NCBI GenBank assembly: GCA_025266875.1 | Contig: JALLLT010000011.1 | Coordinates: 496,001-560,000, forward strand | Direction of reading: 5' to 3' | From: Fennellomyces sp. T-0311 | Taxonomy: Eukaryota > Mucoromycota > Mucoromycetes > Mucorales > Lichtheimiaceae | Length of the DNA: 64,000 bases | Shown here: piece after piece, positions 1 through 10,359 of the stretch | Numbering within the stretch: the first letter of the stretch is position 1 | Layout: each line of letters begins with the position of its first letter | Notes under the pieces: model-generated | What the model saw: only the letters and a program-made list of their open reading frames with translations | The model's database searches: none | What the model was told of the DNA's origin: nothing | Position numbers and translations under genes: made by a program

Positions 1-339
1 GGATCGAACGAAGGATGCGCGGACATGACAACGCCCTACAGAGGGGCGGTGCCGCAAAAAAGAAAACACTGGGACGATTCTTCCGTCAATGAAAAGGATC
101 AACAGCGAAGGCCCAGCGAGGGCTACTCCTTAGGGTTCCTCCTGCATCGTCAGCATCAGCGCGATCATTTGGAGGACCTGCCGGGCCATTCAAAAGCTCG
201 TGAATGAGGCAAGCGAATTCTCATCTCTGCTTTAGGCTCAATTAACCGTCGTAATTGTAATAGTACAAGTAAGCTACACTGCTTGCGTGTGTAGTGTTCG
301 GGAGAATGTAGGGGAGACAACGTTACTCGGCGCCAAACC
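1..339 (-). other. possible internal part of an LTR element, cut by the window edge
   Basis: This edge segment is more GC-rich than the DNA to its right. Read on the minus strand it follows a motif TGGCGCCGAG (about 325-334) that resembles a retroelement primer binding site. Short open frames run through 1-210 on both strands, but I cannot identify gag or another domain. The assignment rests on the neighbouring LTR-like segment and is weak; it could equally be unrelated single-copy DNA. Confidence 0.2.
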
Positions 340-600
340 TGGCAAGGACGTTTTCACGGAATTGCCAGTACTTAGTATGATGCGACCCGGGATTAAAACA
401 TATATAATACCAGCAAAAAAGAGTACCAACACCCCTGGGAAAGTTAGCATATATACCGTTCGGCTCCCAGTGCACATCCTGCTGGGAGTGAGCGACGTCC
501 TGTTGCAAGCGTTTGTTCCTCCATGCGTCACCCAGCGTATAGTTAGACACGTATTACGCCTAAGCTTATATTCCTCTCTCTTTGGTTTTCCGACATGACA
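340..600 (-). repeat. candidate LTR (about 261 bp, minus orientation)
   Basis: On the minus strand the segment starts TGTCATGTCGG and ends CTTGCCA, so it has the TG...CA ends of a long terminal repeat. It holds a TATATATG box near the middle. Four bases beyond its end lies TGGCGCC, a typical primer-binding start (the complement of a tRNA 3' CCA). No second copy is in the window, so the partner LTR, if any, lies outside. All three signals are short and could coincide by chance. Confidence 0.3.
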
Positions 601-1528
601 AAAGCAAGCTTTATGCTATCCCTATCAAACTATGATACTCCGTGCAATCCAGTCGGACCGCTCTATCCTATCAAATTCAACTATTGATAACCCGAGAATG
701 TTCTACCGTTGAACCAGCCTCTATACTTTATTCAATTATTAAAAAAAAAGTCTTAAAACACCATCATACTTCACATACGCGGTGCGCTGCTTTTATCGCA
801 AGATTGTTTAGTTCTGAACAAGAGGGGAGGGGTTCGCTATACGTACCTTGTTTACAGCATGTGCAGAGAACAAATTGCCACGTAAATGGGATGCCTTTGA
901 TTCTTCCTCTGGAACTATTTAAAATTCGATTCTGAGTCACCCTTACGTTGTATATCACTTCTAAATGCTTAATCAACTGTTTTATTTTGTAGTGTACCAT
1001 TCTTGGTGTAAACGTCATTATGTTTCAATTTGTATGAATATCATTATGTACATAGGTAACTTTCTTTAGTAGGAGCGAATTTCCACGTAATTGATACATA
1101 GCCTTGAAATATTCATGTTAGATTAAGCACTCCAAGTATTATATATGCAATGTCTCATAAACCATGTAATTGATCCTTCATTCATGTACCGTGTGCATAC
1201 AGAAGGCCATGCATATCTTTTTGAATCTGTAGTAGTCGAATGGGTGCTAGTAACCCTACGCAATGCGGTAGTTCCAGCTCCATTACAATGAACATTGTTT
1301 TATAAATGATGTCTCGTTCGACGTACACTTTTCCGCAAGCAAACCTCATTTTTCTAGTGGTAGTGACGATGTTACTTACGTACGTGTTGACCGTCGTAAG
1401 ATGCTGCCCACCACAACCTTCTTTGCATCAAACAACAATGTGATTAATCAACTAGTAAAGTGCTAAATGTTTTTATTATCGTATGGTAATCTTTAGCTTA
1501 TACAAAAAAAATATTCTCTGCTACACTT
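601..1528. other. intergenic, nothing recognised
   Basis: AT-rich DNA with only short open frames and no splice-compatible coding pattern. It includes the 3' flank of the aldo-keto reductase that ends at 1529. Confidence 0.6.
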
Positions 1529-2827
1529 CTACTTATCAAAGATGTCGAAGGCTGGACCAAACATTTTCGGATCACTGCATAAGCACAATTGTATAATGAA
1601 TTCAGTACAGAAGGAAAAGTATGTAGATGGGTAGTTTAAAACTTACAACACACGATGAGGATTCTCGAGACCAATGTTTGTTATTGCTTCGATATCTTCA
1701 TCATCAATCTTGAACTGGATAGTGTTTGCTTCGATACGCTCAGGAGTGATTGACTTGGGAATCACTGTATAACCCCTAGAAAGACCCCAGTTCAACAACA
1801 CTTGAACTGGTGTTGCGTTATACTTTTCAGCTGCTTTCAAAACCTATCAAGAGTATAAGAAGTCGTACAACATTAAAATGCAAAGATACTTGCAGCTGGG
1901 TGGTCGACCATGGAAAGCTTTCCTCCATAACCAGGGTTTCCAAGCGGAGAGTAAGCTGTCAGGATAATACCGTTCTTCTTGCAGAATGCTACCATTTCTT
2001 CCTGAGGGAGACTGGGATGAATTTCAACCTATGTAAAAGATATAAATAATATGCTGCGTTTAGTGTAATTATTACAAGACCTGATTGACAGCAGGAGGGA
2101 TATCACACTCCTTGATGATCTGCTCTAGCATTGGAATAGTGAAATTCGAGACGCCTTTGTAAAAAACAAAGGAGTGTGAGCTATGGAAAAAAGAAGGCAC
2201 GTATCACCCCACAGAAAGCATACCAATACTCTTAACAAGACCTTCTTTGACCAACTCCTCCATTGCGCGATATGTGTCTATAATAGATATATCCACTTTT
2301 ATCATATGTCCGTTCTCATCTTTGCCTTTCCATATATCCTCGAATTCATAGCCATGGAATTCCCATGCAAACGGCCAATGCATCAGATACAAATCCACGT
2401 AATCAAGGCCTAGAAGCTTTAAGGAGCGTTCATAAGCTGGTCGGACATACTCTGGTGCATTGAATGTCGGAAAGAGTTTCGTAGTAACAAATAGGTTCTT
2501 GCGATCAACAGAGCTTTCCTTGATTGCCTTGCCAACAGCCTCCTCCGTTTGGTCTAATTTAAAGCAATTTGAGTTCCCTTAATACATAATGATAAAGTGA
2601 TTTTTCTTACAGCTGAACGCAGTGTCAATGTGGGTATAGCCAGCATTTATTGCGTGTTTGACGGCCGAGTACACTTGTTCTGGTGCATTTGGGCCACCAA
2701 ATGTGCCGAAACCAATGATTGGAATGTCGTAACCGCTGGTGAGCTACATCGAAAGCATTAGCAACAAACACCATAACCTATTATTCACGTAACATACTCT
2801 AAGTGTGCTAATGATAGACTTAGACAT
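1529..2827 (-). CDS. aldo-keto reductase (AKR family), multi-exon
   Basis: NAD(P)H-dependent oxidoreductase of the AKR superfamily, reducing aldehydes or ketones, probably cytosolic. I joined exons by GT-AG splice sites and phase. The product starts MSKSIISTLR and continues LTSGYDIPIIGFGTFGG. The catalytic tetrad is visible: Asp in HIDTAFSY, Tyr in the same motif (its codon is split by an intron, AGC T|AC), Lys in LFVTTKLF and His in LYLMHWPF. The cofactor-binding C-terminal half is present (YTVIPKSITPERIEAN), and the last short exon ends AFDIFDK. Length is near the usual 300-320 residues. The start is the first ATG after a TATA-like box about 45 bp upstream. The substrate cannot be told from sequence. 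Introns are short, like those of the other genes here. Confidence 0.9.
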
Positions 2828-2867
2828 TGTGTATTTAAAAATAACCAGCACCTTTACTTTTGCCCCG

Positions 2868-2878
2868 CTATATATATG
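2868..2878 (-). promoter_or_regulatory. TATA-like box of the aldo-keto reductase
   Basis: On the minus strand CATATATATAG lies about 40-50 bp before the ATG at 2827. It is followed by a GCGGGGC tract. Confidence 0.4.
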
Positions 2879-2971
2879 CATATTGGCATCTATGTACTAC
2901 AGTTGATCCGCGGTAAGCTTGTCATACGTATTCATAAGCTTTTCTGGAAGGAGTTCTCATTTTGTAGTGTG

Positions 2972-2985
2972 GTTGCCATGGCAAC
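2972..2985. promoter_or_regulatory. perfect palindromic X-box (RFX-type site)
   Basis: GTTGCCATGGCAAC is a perfect 14-bp palindrome equal to the classical RFX-factor X-box. It lies about 145 bp upstream of the aldo-keto reductase start on the minus strand, so it is a plausible promoter element for that gene. Binding is inferred, not shown. Confidence 0.5.
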
Positions 2986-3598
2986 GGAACCGTGGCGAAG
3001 CATACAAAGTCTAAAACGCCTAAAATGGTATAGCTCTGGACAACGTATCCGTTTTCTTCAGCCTCGTACGTACAAGCTAGGAAATCGACATTGATGATAC
3101 ATAATCACGATATAGAACGTGATAAGCCAACAGCTTCCATGGGGTATTTCTTTTCATAGTATGGTATACCAATGTAGCTTTTCACTGAACCGATAACTCA
3201 AGGATTTATATGCAGTTACGTATTAGCATTAAACACAGCCTTACTTGCAGCAGGTCTAGGCACAAAACTTCTATGTGATTCTTATAGAACGTATGCTATT
3301 TATCATCTACCCTGTATCTCACTTTCTGTAGGCATATGATCAGGTGTACGTATTGCTGAGTGCGCGTTTCATTTCTGATTTGTTCAAAATGAGTGATGCT
3401 CTACGCTCCCACTTTCACGGGTACTCTATTCTCCGAACTCATGGTAGTTTTGCGCCGAGCTTCCATATATAGTTTACCATCAGATTAGCATTTCTTCCAC
3501 ATGGCTGTATTACATTCACTCGTATTACCTACAAATTCCTTTTTTTGGCGTCATAACCTTATCTGGGCCGGATCAAATTAATTTTTTTCATTTTTAGA

Positions 3599-3642
3599 AG
3601 GTCCATATAGCCAGCGCCAAAATGCGCTTACTAGATGGACCT
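3599..3642. repeat. 44-nt hairpin-forming inverted repeat
   Basis: The 5' arm AGGTCCATATAG pairs with CTAGATGGACCT (11 of 12 bases). An inner AGCGC/GCGCT stem closes a CAAAAT loop, with a small two-by-two internal mismatch between the stems. No open frame or splice signal surrounds it. It could be a small RNA hairpin, a miniature-element core or a chance palindrome. Confidence 0.5.
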
Positions 3643-3708
3643 CACAAAGCTATAATTACATTAGACCATCTATATTAAGGGACGTTGCGCATATTTAGTT
3701 GAGCATAT

Positions 3709-4137
3709 CTAGTATAAAAGAAAATTGCTTAGATGATGAAGCAATCGACGAATTTTTGTAATAAATCTAATAAGTAATGCCAATAAAAGGTATAGAGTAT
3801 AACGTAGTGTAGATGGGCGCACGGGGATATAGCGAAAAATGTCACCCGCCCATGTAACAACCAAATACGTAGCATGAAAGTCCTTTGGCGTATAAGCGAT
3901 TCCTTTTACGTGTTTGTATAATTTTTGGTTGGAGGCCTTTAGAATATCATCTGGTGGCCAAGTTGATGACAGATGATATGATGGATAAAGTATAGGATAT
4001 AATTGCTGCTGTTGCCGTTGGAATACCGCTCCTGGCATGAAATGACCTCCCGGCACAAATGGATGTTGCGGTTGCTGTGAGTTCTATTATGCTACAGGCT
4101 CAGTTACCTGAATTGGTACAGGAGCAATTACAGGTAC
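3709..4137 (-). other. hypothetical Pro/Gln-rich open frame, doubtful
   Basis: A 115-codon frame (4056 to 3709) begins with Pro/Gly/Gln-rich sequence (HFMPGAVFQRQQQQLYP). An upstream stretch near 4095-4137 reads FAPVPVIAPVPIQ in a frame that could be joined only by an intron of about 33 nt, shorter than any other in the window. The C-terminal part is hydrophobic and basic. It may be a decayed exon next to the miniature element at 4154. I recognise no family. Confidence 0.2.
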
Positions 4138-4153
4138 AGGTGCGAATGGACAT

Positions 4154-4354
4154 CACTGCAAATAATTTCTGGTGAATTTTGGTGAATAATTTTTCGAAGT
4201 GGTTAAACATAAGCTTTTTAACCGCTTAAGTTACTAAAAATGGCAGTACAAGTGGTTAAAAAGCTTATGTTTAACCATTTTAACCACTTTTAACCACTTT
4301 TAACCACTTTTAACCACTTTTAACCACTTTTAACCATCAAAATTATTTGTAGTG
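4154..4354. mobile_element. CACTA-like miniature element (201 bp) with CAT target duplication
   Basis: The ends are inverted: CACTGCAAATAATTT on the left and the complement of CACTACAAATAATTT on the right. Both are flanked by the 3-bp direct repeat CAT (4151-4153 and 4355-4357). CACTA terminal motifs and 3-bp duplications are hallmarks of the CMC/EnSpm superfamily. Inside are a perfect 23-bp inverted repeat (about 4201-4223 against 4254-4276, centred on AAGCTTTTTAACC-type sequence) and a 10-bp tandem array. The array has five TTTTAACCAC units between two variant units (about 4270-4337), resembling subterminal transposase-binding repeats. There is no coding capacity, so it would depend on a transposase elsewhere. 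Confidence 0.65.
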
Positions 4355-4989
4355 CATGGTGTAGTACTACAGTAGAGCGATGATGCAGTATGCACAAAAT
4401 TTTGAAGATGTATTATGAGAGGCAAAGCCAGCGGGCCGATCGGTGGTCAGAATATTGTTCGCATGTAATAATTACACAATTCACTCTATTAATGGCATTT
4501 ATTATTATAAAGATGTGATCAATAATTAATCGTTATATCTTTCCCTGAAATAAATAATAAAGAAAATGGGATCAAGAATACGCTGTTCAAATTAGTTCTA
4601 GTTGGTTTTACACTGTACAAACACACCAAAAAGAAGATTTTAGTCTCATAAACCAAGTTATTCTAATCGCTAGTTGGATGGTAAAATATACAAAAAAACG
4701 TTATTCTCAAAATCTATTCATGGAGCCTTGGCCCAGAAACTTAATTCCCGCCCTTTTACAGATATCGCAACAAAATGCGTACGGGTGAAGCTTTTTATTG
4801 TTTCAAGGAAAAGTAATAAATAAGTGTTATACAATGGTTTGTGCAAGCGTATACTTGTCGACATCAATACATACTTACTACTCTATCACATTTCTTAGTC
4901 ATTTTAAATGTCAATCACCCAACAGGTTCATATGTAGTATAATATGTGATGAAGATCATGTGTACTCTAGAGACAATAATGCCTTGTGT

Positions 4990-6480
4990 ACATATGTAGT
5001 TTAGATTTTCGGTTGATCAGTTACTGCATTCTTCTATTCTTTTTATCATTATGCTGGCCTGCATCTACAACGTGCTGGGGTACTTTTAGTCGTAATAACA
5101 CGGTCCCAAATAATGCTAGCACTACAAAATTAAATTCCTTCACTCCTTCCGACTTTTACTTGTATGTCCTAACCTTAGTTTTCTTCTTTAGTGTTTTCCA
5201 TTCTATAACTTTGTCTCCCTCTTCATACCAACCCATTTTCCCTGTTGCCGAACAGGTTTTTTACTTCCTTTTCTTTTAACGGATCAGACGAGAGCGGAAA
5301 GCTGAATCAGCGCGCGTTCAATACATACGCCAAAATAAAAATCATCAATTTATCACTACAAAATTAAAAACTCTTTTACGAAAATACAGAAAAAACATAA
5401 CAATGTATTAGTTTCAAGTACACTCCTTCCAGTGCCGCCTCTGAATCTCTCTTCTAATAACACCACCAGATTTACCTTGAAATTTTCTACAAAGCATATA
5501 AATACACTAGGGAAATCCAACCAATGGATCAGCTTTTATCACTGGTCAAAGGCTATAACGATCGTGCACAACCTCTGATCTTCGGCGTTTTAATGGTTTT
5601 GCTTCCAGCTATTCACTACTTATGCTTTTTAACATAAAGCTTCTCACTTCAAATATATAATCACTTTTAACTTTATCATTTTCTAGCTTTTTTAAATTTG
5701 CCACTTCCAGCTCCTGCCTTTTGACGGGTTCCACCCAAAGTCAGCCGATTTTTAGCCATATCTCGGTCCCAAATCATACTAGCAGCACAAACTAAACTGC
5801 TCTGTATTGCTCCCGGTTGGTGGTATCTATTTCAAAAAGCAAAACATGGGCTCATCTGAGCCAAACTTGTTGTATCTCGGTGAAAGACCAAAATCGCACC
5901 CCTCTTAGTAAGCCTTCCCTCCCTCGCTTATTTGAATAACGGTTAGCAACACTGAATCCGTCTTTGAATTCTCTACAAAACATGCCAATACATCAAGGGA
6001 ATCCAATCGCTCGAACTATTTCTATTCAAGGAAAAGGCTTTCAAGACTTTTCTCGATTCTGTATCTTTTTCATTTCATGTGTTCTCCGTGCTCTGAAATT
6101 TCATTTCGTATGCTTTTACCTCTGAACTCCTCTGTTTCAAGTGATTTGAATCATTTGGGTTTAGCCGTAGGTGACTTGTTTTTTTATCATAATTCGGTCC
6201 CAAACTACGCTAGAAACACAAACTCAACGGTGCCGCAACGTGAGTGGTTTGGAGCACTTACACAAAAGTTCAGGTATGTTAATGCCTCCCTCTAAATATT
6301 ATGTAAGCCACGTTTAAGCGCCAAAAAAATCATTTACTCCAAATAAACATCTCCCTGTGCCGCTAGTTTCAAGCTAATACTATCACTGGTGGGCTTTTAA
6401 TTTCTCTATAAAGCGCACCTCTATATCAACGAGAACATATCACTGGTCAAATTAGTAAACGTGTTCCAAGATATTACTAA
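4990..6480. repeat. block of decayed direct repeats
   Basis: The phrase CGGTCCCAAA..ctagc..cacaaa recurs near 5101, 5765 and 6193. A second phrase (ctctacaaa..cat..aatacatc..gggaa) recurs near 5488 and 5971, with a weaker copy near 6403. The two phrases keep the same order and orientation, so the block looks like three or four copies of a unit of very roughly 430-660 bp that have diverged. Open frames here are short and not consistent between copies. Origin is unknown: an old tandem array or a nested transposon relic. Confidence 0.5.
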
Positions 6481-6879
6481 TGGATTCCACTGTCAGTTTA
6501 AAACTAGGAACACAAAACGTCAATGACTTTACCTAGGACCAATTCTACAGAATTCCTTGGAGATTTTTTTTACTCATAAAATGCATTTCTCGGCCTGGAT
6601 ACAGTTCTGAATTGCTGTAATCAGCTTTGAAAAACAGCGAAGTTTCACTTTCAGCCTTAACCATACCTATTATGCCCAAATAGGCCTCGAACTTGAACAT
6701 TTTCGCCCTCGCTTCTACTACTATTTTTTGAACTTCCGAATTCTTTTTAGACACCGGATGTGCTAGGAAGCGTGATTGGGGTTCATTTCTGCCAACCTTT
6801 ATGCAAACACTTTATGTAGCTAGTACATGATATAACTAGCTATAAAAGCCACCAAATACGTATTTGCTTTCTCTTCAGG

Positions 6880-7200
6880 TGTATTATTATATCAAGTAAA
6901 TTCAATCACGGGATGAATCAAGAAAAATTCAACGAATGATTGACTACGTAGAAGCACGTTTGTTGACTCATCAGCCGTCTATTGGATTTACTTGATGTAT
7001 ATGTAAGAGCAAATTATAGAAAGCAAAAACACGTTCCGAGGTTTGGATAGCTTGTTAAAGCCAGCAACTGAGAAAAAGTTTATTAAAAGCAAGATACTCT
7101 AGACGCATTTGTGGACTAATTTATTAATTGGTTTTGCTTGATTACGTAGTGACATTTTATAGAAAAAGTAAAGCTGTAACCGATGGTTTTTTAAAGCTAG
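6880..7200. repeat. two diverged copies of a segment of about 160 bp
   Basis: About 6935-7040 and 7090-7185 share ordered blocks: gactacgtag / gattacgtag, agacgcatttgtgga / agcacgtttgttga, and attatagaaa / ttttatagaaa. Similarity is partial and was judged by eye. No coding potential was seen. Confidence 0.3.
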
Positions 7201-7350
7201 CTGAGATAAGAGCGAGGTAGCGAGTATCGAAAACGAACAATAGAGGTTAACGATACTTAGAAAACTGTAATTTATTGATGAAGAGTTCGCTCCATTTATA
7301 TTAACAGCATTGTGGATGGGATTTCCTATTAGCGATGCTATTCAAGGTTA

Positions 7351-7433
7351 CAGTGGAACCCGGTTTTCTTGCACGAGCACGTTTCAGAAAATGTAGTGCA
7401 AAAGGCGAGAGTGCAAAAAGCGGGGTTCTACTG
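7351..7433. mobile_element. pogo/Tc1-like miniature inverted-repeat element (83 bp)
   Basis: The left end CAGTGGAACCCGGTTTT and the right end read on the minus strand, CAGTAGAACCCCGCTTTTT, form terminal inverted repeats. Both are bordered by TA (7349-7350 and 7434-7435), the target duplication of Tc1/mariner-type elements. CAGTRGAACC is the typical pogo/Tigger terminal sequence. The inner parts repeat GCACGAGCAC / TTTTGCACTCTC, so nearly the whole element is palindromic. It has no transposase and would be mobilised only in trans. Confidence 0.7.
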
Positions 7434-7435
7434 TA

Positions 7436-8464
7436 TATCATGATCATATATGTATATCGATTGCGTATGCCATGTTGGTCTGTTATTGAGAAATCAATGT
7501 CCCTACCACTATGGAGCCAGTCCATAATGATAATGATAACCTAAGCGGTAACTACTGATACGTGTTCAAGGTAACGTCTATGACGATATACCGGATATGG
7601 AAGATACATATGCATGATTCAGTTTTATCGAAAAGGAAGTGAGTGATAACCGTTTCGAGATAACAGTATGTGAGTCTCCGAGAAGATCGTTACTGCTGTC
7701 GGAATGAAGATTACTCAGGGTATCTTGTTCCCGTCAGAAAGTTTCTCATCTTCGGTTTCGCGACGAAACTGCTGCTTGTGATTCGATAAAAGGCCTGCAG
7801 ACGTCCCACATCACATGGTGGCATCCTTCGGTTAGCTATTATACGAAGAATTTGTCGATGATTGAGCCTCCTTTTGAATGTCTAGCGTACTGGACATTAG
7901 GACGATTATTTTGCAAATGCTGTCGACGTTTATCAAGATTGCAAAAAGGCGACGCGTGTCCAAATAGTTAAGTTGATGAGTTCACTGACGCTCCCTCTTT
8001 AACCCAGTCAGGCTATTACCACATATAGATAGATAATCTAAAAGATAGCGTCTGTCAACGATGCGATCTTGATGTAACAAAAAAAAAGTGAATGTGTATA
8101 CATACGAAATAATGGTGAGCCACATAATTCACTTAACCGCAGGATGTGCTTACGTAGCGATGGAGCGAAACTACTAGCGTACACAACAATACCTGCTATT
8201 CTATGTAGTATTTACCCGTAGCTACTGGCAACAGGGGCTTATCAAGCTAAAGCGTTGCTATTTAAAATTCGATAGTTTGAAAACAAGGTTTACTCGAAAT
8301 GGTTATTTTTTATTATACAAGTAGGAACTAAAAGAGTGTAAATTATCACAGTAAATACAACGTATACGCTATTTACAATCGTGTTGGTAAAAAGAGAATT
8401 TAAGAGGGGTTGTTTTAGCGGATGATATGTAATAGGTAGAGTGAGAGTTTGGTAAAAAAAAAAA
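7436..8464. other. intergenic, nothing recognised
   Basis: The 3' flank of the permease gene. There are short open frames only, and no structured repeat or RNA gene that I can support. Confidence 0.6.
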
Positions 8465-9905
8465 TTAAGCGTCGTTTTGAAAGGCCTCAATAAGATCTTC
8501 AATGGCAAACCAGCTGCCAAAGACCAGACCAACGATACCAAAGAGCAGGATCAGGAGGCACCAAGCAATTTCGTAGAAAGGCTTGTTACGGAAGCCAGTC
8601 AATCTCCAATAGCAAAGAACAGGGATGATGAAAATCGTAGTACAGTAGCCAAAGGCACCGAACAAAGCCATGAGAAGGTCAAAGTATGGAACGACACAGC
8701 CGATGACGCCGCAAAACACAATAATAAGGACACGGAAAGAAGCACGGAAGATGAACTCCTTGGCACGACCCCAGCGCTCGACGGTGATGTTCATCATTTC
8801 TTCGCATTCAAGAGTGAATGACATCAGGAAGATAGGGGCCGATACAGTAACGTTTACCGTGATAAGAACAATGCAAATAATACGTGGAACACCATCTGGA
8901 ATTGAGTTGTACACAGGGTTCATGACTTCGTCGCCATAGATGTAGTAACCGGGGACAGCGATCATGATATACAGGAGAGCGCAAGTGGTAAGACCCGAGG
9001 CAACAACCTTGGGCCAATCTTGGGGACGCTTCATCGAGGCTTCGACACTAGGATAGACGACGTTACCGCCCAAACTGAAAGCGATAGTGGAGAGAGCTGC
9101 GGGGTAGCCTTCCCAAACAATGTTCTGATGCGTGACGTTAGGGTAGTTTGGTTTATCGAGACCGGCAAGGATAACACAAATGAAAGTCGTAACGAGAATC
9201 GCAAGCGAGCCGAAAACACTTGTCCAGCCCATGTCTTTCATACTCTTGAAAAAGACAAAGGGGATGGCGACAAATGCACAAAAGACAATGGTCCATGGAA
9301 TTTGGCCAATTTCAGCAACGGTATCCTTGCAAAGTTCGTTCATGTTGGCACCGCAAAGCACAAAGTAAAGAATGGGAGTACCAAGGACGATCCATGCTTG
9401 GAAGAAAAATGCGACCCAACCGCCAATAGAACCGAATGCATCTTCGGCGATGGCTTTGACGGAGGAAAGACGAGTCTGTTGCTTGCGAGGGTGGTATAAA
9501 CTTTTGATCAAGATGATGGAAACGTACTATGACACAGAAAAAACTTTAGAATAAGGGGTTCTTTTGATATTTTAGTTTTAACTTACAATGGCCATCCACC
9601 ATGAGACCAGGAGGAGTGCCAAAGCACCCCATCCTCCTTTACTCAGCGATTGGGACAAGCCCAACATGCCGGTACCGCAGACGCAACATACGATATTGTA
9701 GTATGCATAGAAGGAGCTGCCAGAGTTTGATCGATCGCAGTCGAACGCATTACCAAACTTGCCTTTTTCAGAGTCTATATTTCATTATATAGAAGAATTG
9801 TTCAGTATAAGGTCATCCACTTTCTATATGAGGATTGGGGAAGATTTGTTTACCTATGGACAGCGTTGAGTTTTTATCGGATAGGTATTCGACCTTTTCT
9901 GACAT
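8465..9905 (-). CDS. amino acid/auxin permease family transporter (AVT/SLC32/SLC36-like)
   Basis: Membrane transporter of the AAAP family, expected to move amino acids by proton coupling across the plasma or vacuolar membrane. Three exons (9905-9854, 9774-9587, 9526-8465) join in phase to 433 residues. The N-terminus is short and hydrophilic (MSEKVEYLSDKNSTLSID). The first membrane segment carries the family motif CVCGTGMLGLSQSLSKGGW (compare the GxGxL..P..... core of AAAP proteins). About ten further hydrophobic segments follow, with AFSLGGNVVYPSVEASMKRP in the middle, a conserved feature of fungal AVT proteins. The C-terminus ends AFQND A. No signal peptide is needed for this family. Substrate and exact compartment are not readable. 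The start is the only upstream ATG that joins the exons in phase. Confidence 0.88.
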
Positions 9906-10359
9906 TTTGGGTATTGAAGAAAAATGATTGAAAGGAAGAAGCGGCGATAGATCACCCTTTACTCTTCCTCTTTATATATTTTTTTCCTTTTATCCCGGCG
10001 AGCCAACCAGATGATGCTGGGAGAAGTAGATTGTGAGACGCCACCCGAAAAATTTGACGTTTCTATGTACGGTCCCACCTGTTTGTTCTTCTCCGACAGC
10101 GGTATTACGTTCGTCATAACGCGCGCAAAGAAACAGCAGATAACAACCATTGTATAACCCCGGAGTCCGGACGGAGCGAATTAAATCGTCATCTTCAAGT
10201 AGATTTAGTTTCAGAATCGATTCTGTCCTAAGAGCACCTTCCGGAGTTTCTACACTCCATACCAACCCCATTGGTGCTACATTTAACGATCGTAGAAACA
10301 GAAGAAACTAGGAGAGTGCTTGGAAGCTTTTGGGTTTGAAGCAAAACCCTTTTTTGCTC
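9906..10359. other. intergenic, permease promoter side
   Basis: Contains the 5' flank of the permease. I see no clear TATA box and no convincing open frame. Confidence 0.5.

Noticed and set aside
4270..4337. CRISPR-like array
   Set aside because: The 10-bp units have no spacers and sit inside the CACTA-like element.
8477..9499. Plus-strand frames of 114 and 159 codons
   Set aside because: Antisense to the permease exon, with hydrophilic translations lacking any family signature.
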